This document shows, piece after piece, positions 7,998-16,737 of a stretch of DNA of 64,000 bases. The notes beneath the pieces are model-generated. The model worked only from the letters and a program-made list of their open reading frames with translations. It ran no database searches and had not been told where the DNA came from. Position numbers and translations under genes: made by a program. The DNA is from JBEKYD01 sp052148435 (GTDB lineage Bacteria > Acidobacteriota > Terriglobia > Bryobacterales > Bryobacteraceae). Position 1 is the stretch's first letter. Each line of letters opens with the position of its first letter. The stretch is from the NCBI GenBank assembly GCA_052148435.1, contig JBKQIF010000041.1, positions 42,386 to 106,385 on the forward strand, in the 5' to 3' direction.

Positions 7998-8873
7998 ATG
8001 GGTGGGTGGCATAATAGTGTGGTGACGAAACGGCTATTCGGTTTTACGGGTGTGGAAGTGCCGGTAATCGGCCAGGGGACCTGGATGATTGAAGGGGCGC
8101 GCGAGAGCGAACTGCGGGCCATCGAGGCGCTGCGCACGGGCCTGAACCTGGGGCTGACCCATGTCGATTCCGCCGAGATGTACGGCAGCGGGCGGGCCGA
8201 AGAACTGGCCGGAAAGGCCATCGCCGGACGCCGCGGCGAGGTGTTCCTGGTGAGCAAGGTGCTTCCCTCCAACGCCAGCTACGACGGGACGTTGCGCGCG
8301 TGCGAGCGCAGCCTGAAGCGGCTGGGCACGGACCATCTCGATCTGTACCTGCTGCACTGGGAAAGCCGCTACCCCATCGCCGAGACCATGCGCGCCATGG
8401 AAAAGCTGATCGACGATGGCCGCACCCGCTTCGCCGGCGTCAGCAATTTCGATTTGGACCAGCTAAAGGCGGCGCAGGCCGCGCTGCGGCACCATCGCCT
8501 GGCGGCCAACCAGGTGCTGTACCACCTGGGTGAGCGCGGCATCGAGCGCAAGCTGATCCCTTACTGCCAGCAGCAGGAGATCGCGGTGGTGGGCTACTCG
8601 CCATTCGGGCACGGCGCCTTCCCGCGCCCGGATTCGCCGGGCGGCAAGGTTCTCGTCCGAGTGGCGGAACGCCGCGGACGTACCGTGCGCCAGGTGAGTC
8701 TGAACTTTCTCACCCGCCTGCCGCAACTCTTCACCATTCCGAAAGCCGGCGACCCGGACCACACCCGCGAAAACGCCGGCGGCGCCGGATGGAGTCTGCC
8801 GGAGGAAGATCTCGCGGCGATCGACCGCGCCTTTCCGGCGCCCGCACACGATACCCCGCTGGCGATGTTGTAA
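7998..8873 (+). CDS. aldo/keto reductase
   Basis: About 291 aa; the family start suggests translation may begin at GTG 8022 (VTKRLFGFTG...), eight codons in. It is a cytoplasmic NADPH-dependent (beta/alpha)8 oxidoreductase acting on carbonyls. The catalytic tetrad is visible: Asp and Tyr in HVDSAEMYGSG, Lys in LVSKVLPSN, His in LYLLHWES. VSNFDL and the C-terminal IPKAGDPDHTREN (NADP binding) complete the pattern. The substrate is not evident. It lies 50 bases after the truncated GH gene and about 110 bases before the ROK gene, on the same strand. Confidence 0.9.
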   Translation: MGGWHNSVVTKRLFGFTGVEVPVIGQGTWMIEGARESELRAIEALRTGLNLGLTHVDSAEMYGSGRAEELAGKAIAGRRGEVFLVSKVLPSNASYDGTLRACERSLKRLGTDHLDLYLLHWESRYPIAETMRAMEKLIDDGRTRFAGVSNFDLDQLKAAQAALRHHRLAANQVLYHLGERGIERKLIPYCQQQEIAVVGYSPFGHGAFPRPDSPGGKVLVRVAERRGRTVRQVSLNFLTRLPQLFTIPKAGDPDHTRENAGGAGWSLPEEDLAAIDRAFPAPAHDTPLAML

Positions 8874-8984
8874 GCCGCCGCTGAAAAGAACCGCGGCAGG
8901 ACCCACGCGGCGTGATCGCAGGTGCGGCCGCAACTGGACAAGCGGGGGCCTCACGTCCGACCATGGAGCTTTCGACCAGTGACC

Positions 8985-10382
8985 ATGTCTTTAGCCTTGT
9001 CGCCCAAGTTCCGTCCGGTGCTCGACCCGGATTTCGTGCCCGCTTCGCTGTGGCGTGGCGCCTATCGGAATCGAGTGGCAGCCTGCGGCGGGGGCATCCC
9101 GTTTGCACTGGCTCTCGAGCGAGCCGACGGCGCCGTCAGCACGCTGCGCACGGCCATCCTTCCACATGACGGCGAGAACGCGGCGCTGAACCAGCGCTAC
9201 GCGGAACGGCTGCTGAAATTCCTGCTCTGGCAGAAAGGCGGCTGGCGGGTTTGGGTGGGCGGCGAACCGACGCTGGCGGATTTTCTTCGCTCGGTTTATT
9301 CGCCGTCGGGAGTGCGCGCGTTCGACTACCAGTTTATGGGCGAGCGCGTCTACGGCCGGCCGATGGCCATCGAAAGCGTGAGCTTCGAAGCCGTGCCCGA
9401 GGAACGCGAACGGGCGGCAGCGCTGGGCCGCCACCTGGAGGGATTCCGGATCGGTTTCGACCTGGGGGCGAGCGACCGCAAGTGCGCGGCGGTGGTGGAT
9501 GGGAAAGTTGTATTCAGCGACGAAGTGCCGTGGAACCCGAGCGTGCAGGCCGACCCGCGCTATCACTTTGACGGCATCCACGATTCGCTGCAGCGCGCCG
9601 CCGCCCATCTGCCGCGGGTGGATGCCATCGGCGGAAGCGCGGCGGGCGTGTACGTGGCGAACGAAGTGCGCGTGGGCTCGCTCTACCGCGGGGTGCCGCG
9701 GGAGCTGTTCGACACCCGCATTCGCCGCCTGTTCTTCGAGCTGCAATCGGCCTGGGGCGGGGTACCGTTCGAAGTAGTCAACGATGGCGAGGTGACGGCG
9801 CTGGCGGGCTCGATGGCGCTGGGCGATAACGCGGTGCTGGGCATCGCCATGGGCAGCAGCCTGGCCGCCGGGTACGTGACCCCGCAGGGCGGCATTACCA
9901 GTTGGCTCAACGAACTGGCCTTCGTGCCCGTGGATTACCGCGAGAACGCGCCGGTAGACGAATGGTCGGGGGACGGCGGCGTGGGCGCGCAGTATTTTTC
10001 GCAGCAGGCGGTGGGCCGGTTGTTGGGGCCGGCCGGGATCGAACTGCCGGCCGCGATGCCGCTGCCGGTGAAGCTGGAACAGGTGCAGAAGCTGGCGGCC
10101 GCGGGCGATGCGCGCGCCATGCGGATTTACGATACCATCGGCGTTTATTTCGGCTACAACATCGCGCACTATTCCGAGTTTTACGAGGTGCGCAATCTGC
10201 TGGTGCTGGGCCGCGTGCTGACCGGCGTGGGCGGCGACCGCATCCTGGAAGTGGCCACCCGGGTTTTGAAAACCGAGTTTCCCGAGTTGGCCGAGCGCAT
10301 CCGCTTTCATATTCCAGGGGAACTCGAGAAGCGCCACGGGCAGGCCATCGCTGCGGCCAGCTTGCCGGCGCTAAGTGCGTAA
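8985..10382 (+). CDS. ROK-family-like sugar kinase / actin-fold protein
   Basis: 465 aa from the ATG at 8985; the frame extends upstream but that part is not coding-like. The N-terminal ~145 residues have no domain I recognise. Then comes an ASKHA/ROK ATPase core: RIGFDLGASDRKCAAVVDGK (phosphate 1), SAAGVYVANEVRVGSLYRGV, VNDGEVTALAG, LGIAMGSSLAAGYVTPQGG, and LVLGRVLTGVGG near the C-terminus (adenosine motif). The usual ROK zinc motif CxCGxxGC is missing. A carbohydrate kinase role is likely, but the long N-terminal extension and missing zinc site make it an unusual member. It is followed by an intergenic palindrome and a PIG-L deacetylase gene. Confidence 0.7.
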   Translation: MSLALSPKFRPVLDPDFVPASLWRGAYRNRVAACGGGIPFALALERADGAVSTLRTAILPHDGENAALNQRYAERLLKFLLWQKGGWRVWVGGEPTLADFLRSVYSPSGVRAFDYQFMGERVYGRPMAIESVSFEAVPEERERAAALGRHLEGFRIGFDLGASDRKCAAVVDGKVVFSDEVPWNPSVQADPRYHFDGIHDSLQRAAAHLPRVDAIGGSAAGVYVANEVRVGSLYRGVPRELFDTRIRRLFFELQSAWGGVPFEVVNDGEVTALAGSMALGDNAVLGIAMGSSLAAGYVTPQGGITSWLNELAFVPVDYRENAPVDEWSGDGGVGAQYFSQQAVGRLLGPAGIELPAAMPLPVKLEQVQKLAAAGDARAMRIYDTIGVYFGYNIAHYSEFYEVRNLLVLGRVLTGVGGDRILEVATRVLKTEFPELAERIRFHIPGELEKRHGQAIAAASLPALSA

Positions 10383-10388
10383 GTTAAC

Positions 10389-10520
10389 GAGCCGCGATAG
10401 TCAGAAGGCGTGAAAGAATATAGCCACAGATGAACACCGATGAACGCGGATAAAGAAAATAAGGGCTTTATCGGCGTTCATCTGTGTTCATCTGTGGCTT
10501 GAATTTGATTTTTTCACAGG
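10389..10520. repeat. palindromic intergenic repeat, family A copy 1
   Basis: The left part gagccgcgatagtcagaagg is followed by a large hairpin: ccacagatgaacaccgatga (10424-10443) pairs with the strand ending tcatctgtgttcatctgtgg (10478-10497), with an AT-rich loop. The right part reads gaatttgattttttcacagg. The same left end, the ccacagatgaacac core and the same right end recur at 33.64-33.88 kb. The hairpin lies between the ROK gene stop and the PIG-L start and could also end transcription. Confidence 0.7.
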
Positions 10521-10564
10521 TCCTCAAGGAGAGGTTCTTTCAGGGAGAGGTTCTTTTAGGAGCT

Positions 10565-11425
10565 ATGAATCTTATGCAATTTCATCAACCTAACACGGAT
10601 TGTTTCGTGCCGGATGGGGCGGCGCCGGAGGAGGCGCTGGCGCGCACCACGCATCTTTGTGTGGCCGCACACCAGGACGATATCGAAATCATGGCGTATC
10701 ACGGCATCGCCGCCTGCTTCGGCCGCAAGGATCGGTGGTTCACCGGCGTGGTGGTGACCAACGGCGCGGGCAGCCCGCGCAGCGGGATCTATGGCGATTA
10801 CAACGACGAGGAAATGCAAAAGGTGCGGGTGACGGAGCAGCGCAAGGCGGCCTACGTGGGCGAATACGCCTGCCAGTTGCAGCTCGGGTTTTCGAGCGGC
10901 CAGGTGAAGAATGCCGCTGAAACCGGGGTGGTGGCGGACCTGATCCGGATCTTGCGCGCGGCGCGCCCCGAAGTGGTGTACCTGCACAATCTGGCCGATA
11001 AGCACGACACCCACCTCAGCGTCACGCTGCGCTCGATTGCGGCCCTGCGCGCGGTGGCGGCGGAACACAAGCCGCGCAAGGTTTACGGCTGCGAAGTATG
11101 GCGCGACCTGGACTGGCTGCCGGATGCCGATAAGCAGGCGTTGGCGGTGAGCGAGCGCTCCAATATCGCCGCCGCGCTGGTGGGCGTTTTCGATTCGCAG
11201 GTGACCGGGGGCAAGCGCTACGATCTGGCTACGGCGGGACGTAGGCTGGCCCACGCCACCTACTTCGCCTCGCACGGCACCGACCAGGAATCCGCCTTGA
11301 ACTTCGCCATGGACCTGACCCCGCTGGTGGAGAACGCGAGCCTGCCGATCGCGGGTTACGTGCTCGGGTTTGTGGACCGCTTCCGCGAAGAGGTGGCGGG
11401 GAAGTTGCGAGCGTTTGGGGGATAA
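10565..11425 (+). CDS. PIG-L family deacetylase
   Basis: 286 aa from ATG 10565 with GGAG (aggagct) just upstream; the longer frame runs into the repeat. The family removes acetyl groups from N-acetylglucosamine-type substrates using zinc. The metal motif is CVAAHQDDIEIMAYHG (the AHPDD motif with Gln for Pro), with a later histidine site in YLHNLADKHDTHLSV. GVVVTNGAGSPRSGIYGDY and VRVTEQRKAA are typical. It ends 39 bases before the dienelactone hydrolase gene. It is cytoplasmic, with no signal peptide. The substrate could be a sugar amide or a mycothiol/bacillithiol-like intermediate; the context does not decide. Confidence 0.87.
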   Translation: MNLMQFHQPNTDCFVPDGAAPEEALARTTHLCVAAHQDDIEIMAYHGIAACFGRKDRWFTGVVVTNGAGSPRSGIYGDYNDEEMQKVRVTEQRKAAYVGEYACQLQLGFSSGQVKNAAETGVVADLIRILRAARPEVVYLHNLADKHDTHLSVTLRSIAALRAVAAEHKPRKVYGCEVWRDLDWLPDADKQALAVSERSNIAAALVGVFDSQVTGGKRYDLATAGRRLAHATYFASHGTDQESALNFAMDLTPLVENASLPIAGYVLGFVDRFREEVAGKLRAFGG

Positions 11426-11464
11426 GAGCTGTCAGCAGTCAGCTATGGGGAAGGGAGCTTTGCT

Positions 11465-12202
11465 ATGAAGGAAGAGGCTGTCGAGATTCGGACCGTGGAT
11501 GGCACGGCCGACGGGTTTTTGTATGGGAACGAGGAGAGCCGTGGGCCGGGGTTTCTGTTTCTCGCCGACATTGGCGGCATTCGTCCGTCGCAGCGCGAAA
11601 TGGCGGCGCGAGTGGCCGGCGAGGGATACACGGTGCTGCTGCCGAACATGTTTTATCGGACGCATCGCGCGCCCTTGTTTGAACCGCCGATGAACTTCGC
11701 CGATGAGGCTACGCGGCGGAGATTCGGCGAATTGAAGGCTGCGCTGCCGCCCGACGCCATCGAACGCGACGCCGCGGGATACGCCGATTTTCTGGCGGCG
11801 CACAGCGGGCCGGCGAAAGGGCCGATTGGCGTGATGGGGCTCTGTTTTGCGGGCGCCGCCGCGCTGCGCATTGCCGCCGCAGCGCCGGATCGCGTGGCCG
11901 CGGCGGCTTCTTTCCACGGCGGCGGCCTGTTTACCGATGCACCGGACAGCCCGCATCTTCTATTGCCGCGGATTCGAGCGCGGCTCTATTTCGGCCACGC
12001 GGTGGAAGACCGCAGCATGCCGGCGGAGGCGATCGCGAAACTCGAAGCGGCGCTGGCGGCATGGGGCGGCCGTTACGAAAGCGAGATCTACGAGGGCGCT
12101 TATCACAGTTGGACGGTGCCGGATAGCCCGGTGTATAACCAGCCGCAAGCCGACCGCGCGTTCGGGAAGCTGACGGAGTTGTTGGCGCAGACGCTGCGGT
12201 AG
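11465..12202 (+). CDS. dienelactone hydrolase family protein
   Basis: 245 aa alpha/beta hydrolase. The nucleophile is Cys in GVMGLCFAGAAAL (the family GxCxGG elbow, slightly altered), the acid is Asp in GHAVEDRSM and the base is His in YEGAYHSWTV. FLFLADIGGIRPSQREMAARVA and GYTVLLPNMFYR match the N-terminal half of the DLH family. It is cytoplasmic, probably hydrolysing a small ester or lactone. There is no aromatic-degradation gene nearby, so a chlorocatechol role has no support. It lies 64 bases before the MBOAT gene and may be transcribed with it. Confidence 0.87.
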   Translation: MKEEAVEIRTVDGTADGFLYGNEESRGPGFLFLADIGGIRPSQREMAARVAGEGYTVLLPNMFYRTHRAPLFEPPMNFADEATRRRFGELKAALPPDAIERDAAGYADFLAAHSGPAKGPIGVMGLCFAGAAALRIAAAAPDRVAAAASFHGGGLFTDAPDSPHLLLPRIRARLYFGHAVEDRSMPAEAIAKLEAALAAWGGRYESEIYEGAYHSWTVPDSPVYNQPQADRAFGKLTELLAQTLR

Positions 12203-12266
12203 GACTTGCTGTGGCGCGGGCCTCCACCTTGCCTGGCCATTCGATTGCTCCTTGCTTGGCTACAAT

Positions 12267-13661
12267 ATGCCTGTGCAAGCGTCGGCGGGGGCCTATTACG
12301 TTTTTGTAGCGGCGGTTTTCTTTTTGTATTGGGCGGCGGCCGGCTCGCGGCATGTCCGGCTGGCGGTTGTCTTACTCGCCAATTATCTTTTCGCGGCGCG
12401 CTATGGGCTGTTCTATGTGGTTCTGCTGCCGCTCTGCTCGTCGATCGATTTCCTGGCGGGCTTGGGGCTGATGCGTTTTCGCGCGCAGGCGGCGCGCAGG
12501 CTGCTGCTGGGAGTCAGCCTGGCGCTGAACCTGGGCCTGCTGGTGGGATCGCGCCACATGTTATGGGTGCTGGGCCGGTTCGGTGGCGGCGCGGCGCACT
12601 GGGATTGGGTCTTTCCGTTGGGGCTCTCTTTTTATACCCTTCAGGCGCTGACTTACACCATCGATCTCTACCGCGGAGACACGGAAGGCACCCGCAGTCC
12701 GCTGGAATACCTGGCCTCGGTAACCTTTTTTCCCACCCTGCTGGCCGGGCCGATCACGCGCGTGGCCGATCTGGTGGCCCAGTTTGCCCAACGGCCGGCG
12801 CTCGATCGGTCCGAAGGCGGCCGGGCGTTCTTTCTGATCGGCCTGGGGTTGCTGAAGAAAATCTTTCTGGCCAATTTTCTGGCGGAGAACCTGGTCAATC
12901 GCGTATTCGATACGCCCACGCTCTATAGCGGCGCCGAAACGCTGATTGCGATCTACGCTTATTCGCTGGAGTTGTACTTCGATTTCTCCGGCTACACCGA
13001 CATTGCCCGTGGCGTGGGCATGTTGCTGGGCATCCGTCTGCCGATTAATTTCGACCGCCCTTACCTGGCCACCAACCTGACCGATTTCTGGCGGCGGTGG
13101 CACCTGAGTTTCTCCAATTGGCTGCGCGACTACCTTTACTTTTCCCTGCCCGGAGCGCGCACCAAGGTGATGCCCTACGTCAACCTGGCGATCACCATGG
13201 TGCTGGGCGGCCTGTGGCACGGGGTTACCTGGACGTTCTTCGCGTGGGGTCTGCTGCACGGCACCGGCCTCGCGGCCACGCGCGCCTGGATGGTGAAGCG
13301 CGGCCGCAAGCGGAAGCCCGCCAACCCGTGGGCCAGGGCCGCGGCCATCTTCGGAACCTATCAATTCGTCTGCCTGACGTGGGTATTTTTCCGCGCCTCC
13401 AGCATGGAGAATGCGTGGGCGATTCTGGGGCGGATCGGTTCGCTTTCGGTGAGCTTCGAAAATATTTCGTTGACGCTGGTGGTTGCGTTCGGGATCGGCG
13501 CGGCCACCTTCGCGGTGCGAAAGCAGTGGTACGCGTGGGCGGAAGACCGCTTCGCGCGCAGTCCGTTCTGGGTGCACACGGCGGCGCTGCTGGCGGTGAC
13601 GCTGGCCGTCCGGCTGCTGGGTGGAAGGGGTAACGTGCCGTTCGTGTACTCGCGGTTCTAG
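12267..13661 (+). CDS. MBOAT family O-acyltransferase (AlgI/DltB-like)
   Basis: 464 aa from ATG 12267; an in-frame TTG at 12252 is possible. It is an integral membrane protein with about ten hydrophobic segments. The MBOAT signature is complete: NFDRPYLATNLTDFWRRWH, LSFSNWLRDYLYF, GGLWHGVTWTFFAWG with His318, and LLHGTGL with His331, the two histidines expected in the catalytic tunnel. Family members move acyl groups across or at the membrane onto polysaccharide or teichoic acid. Three bases separate it from the first SGNH gene, and an ACP gene follows in the same operon, as in dlt loci (DltB membrane acyltransferase, DltC carrier, DltD SGNH-like). A TACAAT hexamer directly before the ATG might be a promoter element of a nearly leaderless transcript. 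Confidence 0.9.
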   Translation: MPVQASAGAYYVFVAAVFFLYWAAAGSRHVRLAVVLLANYLFAARYGLFYVVLLPLCSSIDFLAGLGLMRFRAQAARRLLLGVSLALNLGLLVGSRHMLWVLGRFGGGAAHWDWVFPLGLSFYTLQALTYTIDLYRGDTEGTRSPLEYLASVTFFPTLLAGPITRVADLVAQFAQRPALDRSEGGRAFFLIGLGLLKKIFLANFLAENLVNRVFDTPTLYSGAETLIAIYAYSLELYFDFSGYTDIARGVGMLLGIRLPINFDRPYLATNLTDFWRRWHLSFSNWLRDYLYFSLPGARTKVMPYVNLAITMVLGGLWHGVTWTFFAWGLLHGTGLAATRAWMVKRGRKRKPANPWARAAAIFGTYQFVCLTWVFFRASSMENAWAILGRIGSLSVSFENISLTLVVAFGIGAATFAVRKQWYAWAEDRFARSPFWVHTAALLAVTLAVRLLGGRGNVPFVYSRF

Positions 13662-13664
13662 GCG

Positions 13665-15032
13665 ATGCGCAAATTCCCCATTTCCACCGCGTTGACGATT
13701 GTGTCGCTGGGCGCACTGCTCATGCTGCTGCGGGTGTGGCTGCCGGCGGCGATCGATACACCCAAGGCGCTGGTGGGCGCGATGGTGGATTTCTCACCCC
13801 AGTCAACACCGGCAAGCCCGCTCGTGGAGCGGCATGAGCCGGAGGCGCCGACGGTGCCTCCGGAACGGCCTGCCGCGGCCGCCGGTTCGCCCATGCATCC
13901 TCCTCTGCTTGACGACCGCAACGGGGCGCTCGATCGTTTCTACGAGTCTCTGTGGCGAACGGAGAAGGGCGCCGGCATGACCCGCATTCTGCATTACGGC
14001 GATTCGCCCACTACCGCGGACCTGATTACCGGCGATGTGCGCCATCTGCTCGAAGAGCGTTACGGCGATGGTGGCCACGGCCTGGTGCTGATCTCCAAGC
14101 CGTGGGCGTGGTACCAGCACCGCGGCGTAGAATTGAGCGGCAGCGGCTGGCAAATGGCCCCCGCCAGCTCCTTCAAAGCGCTGGACGGGGCCTTCGGCCT
14201 GGGCGGCGTGAGCTTCATCGGGTTAGTCGGAGCGCACAGCAAGCTGGTGTTGAACGACCCGGGCCAATCCAACTTCGAGCTCTGGTACATGGCCGAACCG
14301 GATGGCGGCGTGGTGACGCTGGAGGCGGAGGGGCACCAGGTGGCGCGTATTGCGACCGATGGCGTGGCCGGTCCCGCATTTGCCGCCTTCACGGTCCCCG
14401 GAGGCGCGCACGAACTCGACCTGGCGGTGGAATCGGGACGGGTTCGCCTGTTTGGCATCACGGCGGAAAAGCCTGGTCCGGGCGTGGTCTACGACAGCGC
14501 CGGCCTCAATGGCGCCTCCATCACCGTGCTTTCGCGCATGTTCAACGAAGCCTACTGGGCCGAGGAGTTGCGCCATCGGAATCCGGTTCTGGTGGTGATC
14601 AACTACGGCACCAATGAGGCCGATTTCGCGTCGTTCGTGGATAAAGGTTACGAGAAGGAACTGCGCGAGGCCATCCGCCGGCTGCGTGCGGCCCTGCCCC
14701 AGGCGTCGATCCTGATCATGAGCCCCATGGACCGCGGCGCGCGGGAAGGCGCCGACGGCATTGTGACCATGCCCACCATTCCGCGCATCGTGGCTCTGGA
14801 GCGGCGTGTGGCCGGGGAGACGGGCTGCGGCTTCTTTGACACGTTCGACGCCATGGGTGGCGAGGGAACCATGGCCCGCTGGTATACCGGGGAACCGCGT
14901 CTGGTGTCGGCCGATCTGATCCATCCGTATCCCGCCGGCGGCAAACTCATCGCTGCCGTGATGGTCAAGGAAATCGACCGGGGATTGAATCGGTACAAAC
15001 TGCGCAGCGTGATGGCCGAGCCGCGGCCCTAG
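13665..15032 (+). CDS. membrane-anchored SGNH/GDSL-type hydrolase or acyltransferase, paralogue 1
   Basis: 455 aa. One N-terminal signal-anchor (residues about 8-30, ALTIVSLGALLMLLRVWLPA), then a Pro-rich linker, then an SGNH fold in the periplasm. The blocks are: ILHYGDSPTTADLIT (Ser nucleophile in GDS), YGDGGHGLVLISKPWAWY, a jelly-roll-like insert (about residues 190-280), VVINYGTNEADF (block III Asn), SILIMSPMDRG, and DLIHPYPAGGKLIA with the Asp-x-x-His dyad. It follows the MBOAT gene by three bases and resembles the SGNH partners (DltD, AlgJ/AlgX-like) that complete acyl transfer outside the cell. The second SGNH gene downstream has the same block order, so the two are paralogues. Confidence 0.82.
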   Translation: MRKFPISTALTIVSLGALLMLLRVWLPAAIDTPKALVGAMVDFSPQSTPASPLVERHEPEAPTVPPERPAAAAGSPMHPPLLDDRNGALDRFYESLWRTEKGAGMTRILHYGDSPTTADLITGDVRHLLEERYGDGGHGLVLISKPWAWYQHRGVELSGSGWQMAPASSFKALDGAFGLGGVSFIGLVGAHSKLVLNDPGQSNFELWYMAEPDGGVVTLEAEGHQVARIATDGVAGPAFAAFTVPGGAHELDLAVESGRVRLFGITAEKPGPGVVYDSAGLNGASITVLSRMFNEAYWAEELRHRNPVLVVINYGTNEADFASFVDKGYEKELREAIRRLRAALPQASILIMSPMDRGAREGADGIVTMPTIPRIVALERRVAGETGCGFFDTFDAMGGEGTMARWYTGEPRLVSADLIHPYPAGGKLIAAVMVKEIDRGLNRYKLRSVMAEPRP

Positions 15033-15079
15033 GGAGCTTCAACATTTTCCTGAGAGCGTCCCGCTCGCCACGCGCTCCT

Positions 15080-15207
15080 GTAGAGTAGGCCTTTGGCCTG
15101 CGTTCTATTCCGCTATGTAGAAGGAAGTCCCGTGGCAGCAGGGTTGGCTCGATCCATCGAGGAGTGGCCATGGTCCAGCGCAAGTGCAGGCCAAAGGCCT
15201 ACTCCAC
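15080..15207. repeat. MITE-like inverted-repeat element, family B copy 1
   Basis: A 128-bp segment bounded by tagagtaggcctttggcctg (15081-15100) and its near-exact inverse caggccaaaggcctactcca (15187-15206). The interior is unrelated and has no open frame. The same arms occur at 33783-33861. It is wedged inside the MBOAT/SGNH/ACP operon, ending 18 bases before the next start codon. Confidence 0.7.
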
Positions 15208-15225
15208 CGGGTTAACCTAGAAGAA

Positions 15226-16503
15226 GTGAAACCACTTTCCGCGATGCTGGCGTGCGGCTTTCTTGTCCTTGGGCTCCTGGTATTGCCGGCGCCGTTCTTC
15301 GCGGCCGCACGGAAGAAGCCGGCGTCGGCCGCGCCATCGGCGGCGGCGCTGAAGCGGGTGAATGCGGCGCTGGACGATCCGCCGGACCAGCCTTTTGACC
15401 AGCCGGGGGCGTTGGCGCCGGTGTTCGAGCAGCTCTTGCGCATGAGCGCCAACGGCGATCAGCCGCCACTGCACGTGATTCAGTTTGGCGATTCGCACAC
15501 CGCCGCGGACGAGTGGACGGGAGGGTTGCGGGATGAGTTCCAGCAGCGCTTCGGCAACGGGGGATCGGGATTTTCGCTCGCCGGCCGGCCGTTCTTGGGT
15601 TACCGGCGTTTCGATATTCGCGGCGGTGGCAGCACGCTTTGGCGCTCCGAAGGGTTGCGGACCGGGGCGGGCGACGGTTTCTTCGGGCTGGGCGGCGTGA
15701 GCATCGAAACCACGCGCGCCGGGCAATCGGTCTATGCCCAGGGGGAATGCGATTCGCTCGAAGTGGATTACCTGGTCCAGCCGGACGGCGGCTCGGTAGC
15801 GGTTTACGTGGACGACGAGCGGCGCGACGAAATCTCCACCGCCGGCGACCAGATGGCCCCGGGAGCGGTCCGGTACGACCTTTCGCCCGGCCTGCATTCC
15901 TTCAGGGTGGTGACGCTCGAATCCCGCCCCGTGCGCCTGTTCGGATGGGTAGCCGACCGCAACGCCGGGGTTACTTACGAGGCCCTGGGGATTAACGGCG
16001 CCGAAGCCGGGGTCATGCTGAAGTGGAACGAAATCATGTTGGCGACCTACCTGCAAAGAAGAAACCCGGCGATGATCGTGCTGTCCTACGGCACCAACGA
16101 AGCGAGCGATCCAAGCTGGACCCAGGAAGGGTATGCGGCCATGTTTTCCTCTCTGCTGGCGCAGCTTCGGCAGGCCGCGCCCACGGCTTCGATCCTGGTG
16201 CTCGGGCCCGGCGACCGGTGGTCCCGCACCCGTTACAGCATCCGGCTGGTAGCCGGCATCGATTGGGTGATCGAGGCACAGAAGCGCGCCTGCCTGGCCA
16301 ATCGCTGCGCTTACTGGGATACGCGCGAGCGGATGGGCGGCAGGGGGTCTATGCGGGATTGGGTATATGCCGGCTTGGGACAAAACGATTACGTACACTT
16401 CACCGCGCCCGGCTATCGGCGTCTGGCGGAGGTGCTGTTCGCCGATCTGATGGGGCAATACGAAATTTATAAGAAGGCTCGCACGGAGGAAACAGGCTTC
16501 TAA
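15226..16503 (+). CDS. exported SGNH/GDSL-type hydrolase or acyltransferase, paralogue 2
   Basis: 425 aa if it starts at GTG 15226; ATG 15244 or an upstream ATG in the repeat are alternatives. The signal segment is MLACGFLVLGLLVLPAPFF. SGNH blocks: VIQFGDSHTAADEWTG (GDSH, Ser nucleophile), GNGGSGFSLAGRPFLGYRRF, MIVLSYGTNEASD, SILVLGPGDRWS, NDYVHFTAPGYRRLA (Asp/His dyad). Like its paralogue upstream it has a beta-rich insert between blocks I and III. Its stop overlaps the ACP start by one base (taATG), tying it to the acyl-carrier step. A likely role is taking the acyl group at the periplasmic face or trimming it from the product. Confidence 0.82.
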   Translation: MKPLSAMLACGFLVLGLLVLPAPFFAAARKKPASAAPSAAALKRVNAALDDPPDQPFDQPGALAPVFEQLLRMSANGDQPPLHVIQFGDSHTAADEWTGGLRDEFQQRFGNGGSGFSLAGRPFLGYRRFDIRGGGSTLWRSEGLRTGAGDGFFGLGGVSIETTRAGQSVYAQGECDSLEVDYLVQPDGGSVAVYVDDERRDEISTAGDQMAPGAVRYDLSPGLHSFRVVTLESRPVRLFGWVADRNAGVTYEALGINGAEAGVMLKWNEIMLATYLQRRNPAMIVLSYGTNEASDPSWTQEGYAAMFSSLLAQLRQAAPTASILVLGPGDRWSRTRYSIRLVAGIDWVIEAQKRACLANRCAYWDTRERMGGRGSMRDWVYAGLGQNDYVHFTAPGYRRLAEVLFADLMGQYEIYKKARTEETGF

Positions 16504-16736
16504 TGGATAACAAGGCCAAAATTAGCAGGATCGTCAAAAGTTTCGCCGCCGAACCGGTGGACCCGGCGCCCGGCGAATCGCTGTTCGAATCGGGGCTGCT
16601 CGATTCGTTTTCACTGGCCGACCTGGTGACCGAACTCGAAAAGGAGTTCGCCATCAAGGTCCCGGATTCGGACCTGGTGCCGCGAAAGTTCGATTCCATC
16701 GACCGCATCGAAGCCTACGTGGCTTCGAAATCCTGA
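16503..16736 (+). CDS. acyl carrier protein
   Basis: 77 aa. The phosphopantetheine site is Ser35 in GLLDSFSLADLVTELEKEF, the DS(L/F) motif at the start of helix II. Size, acidic character (many Glu/Asp around the site) and a short C-terminal helix (IDRIEAYVAS) fit a free-standing ACP/DltC-type carrier. It is one base overlapped with the upstream SGNH gene and one base before the KAS-III-like gene. No ligase (DltA-like) or phosphopantetheinyl transferase gene is in the window, so the acyl group must come from elsewhere, perhaps fatty-acid synthesis. Confidence 0.88.
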   Translation: MDNKAKISRIVKSFAAEPVDPAPGESLFESGLLDSFSLADLVTELEKEFAIKVPDSDLVPRKFDSIDRIEAYVASKS

Positions 16737-16737
16737 C

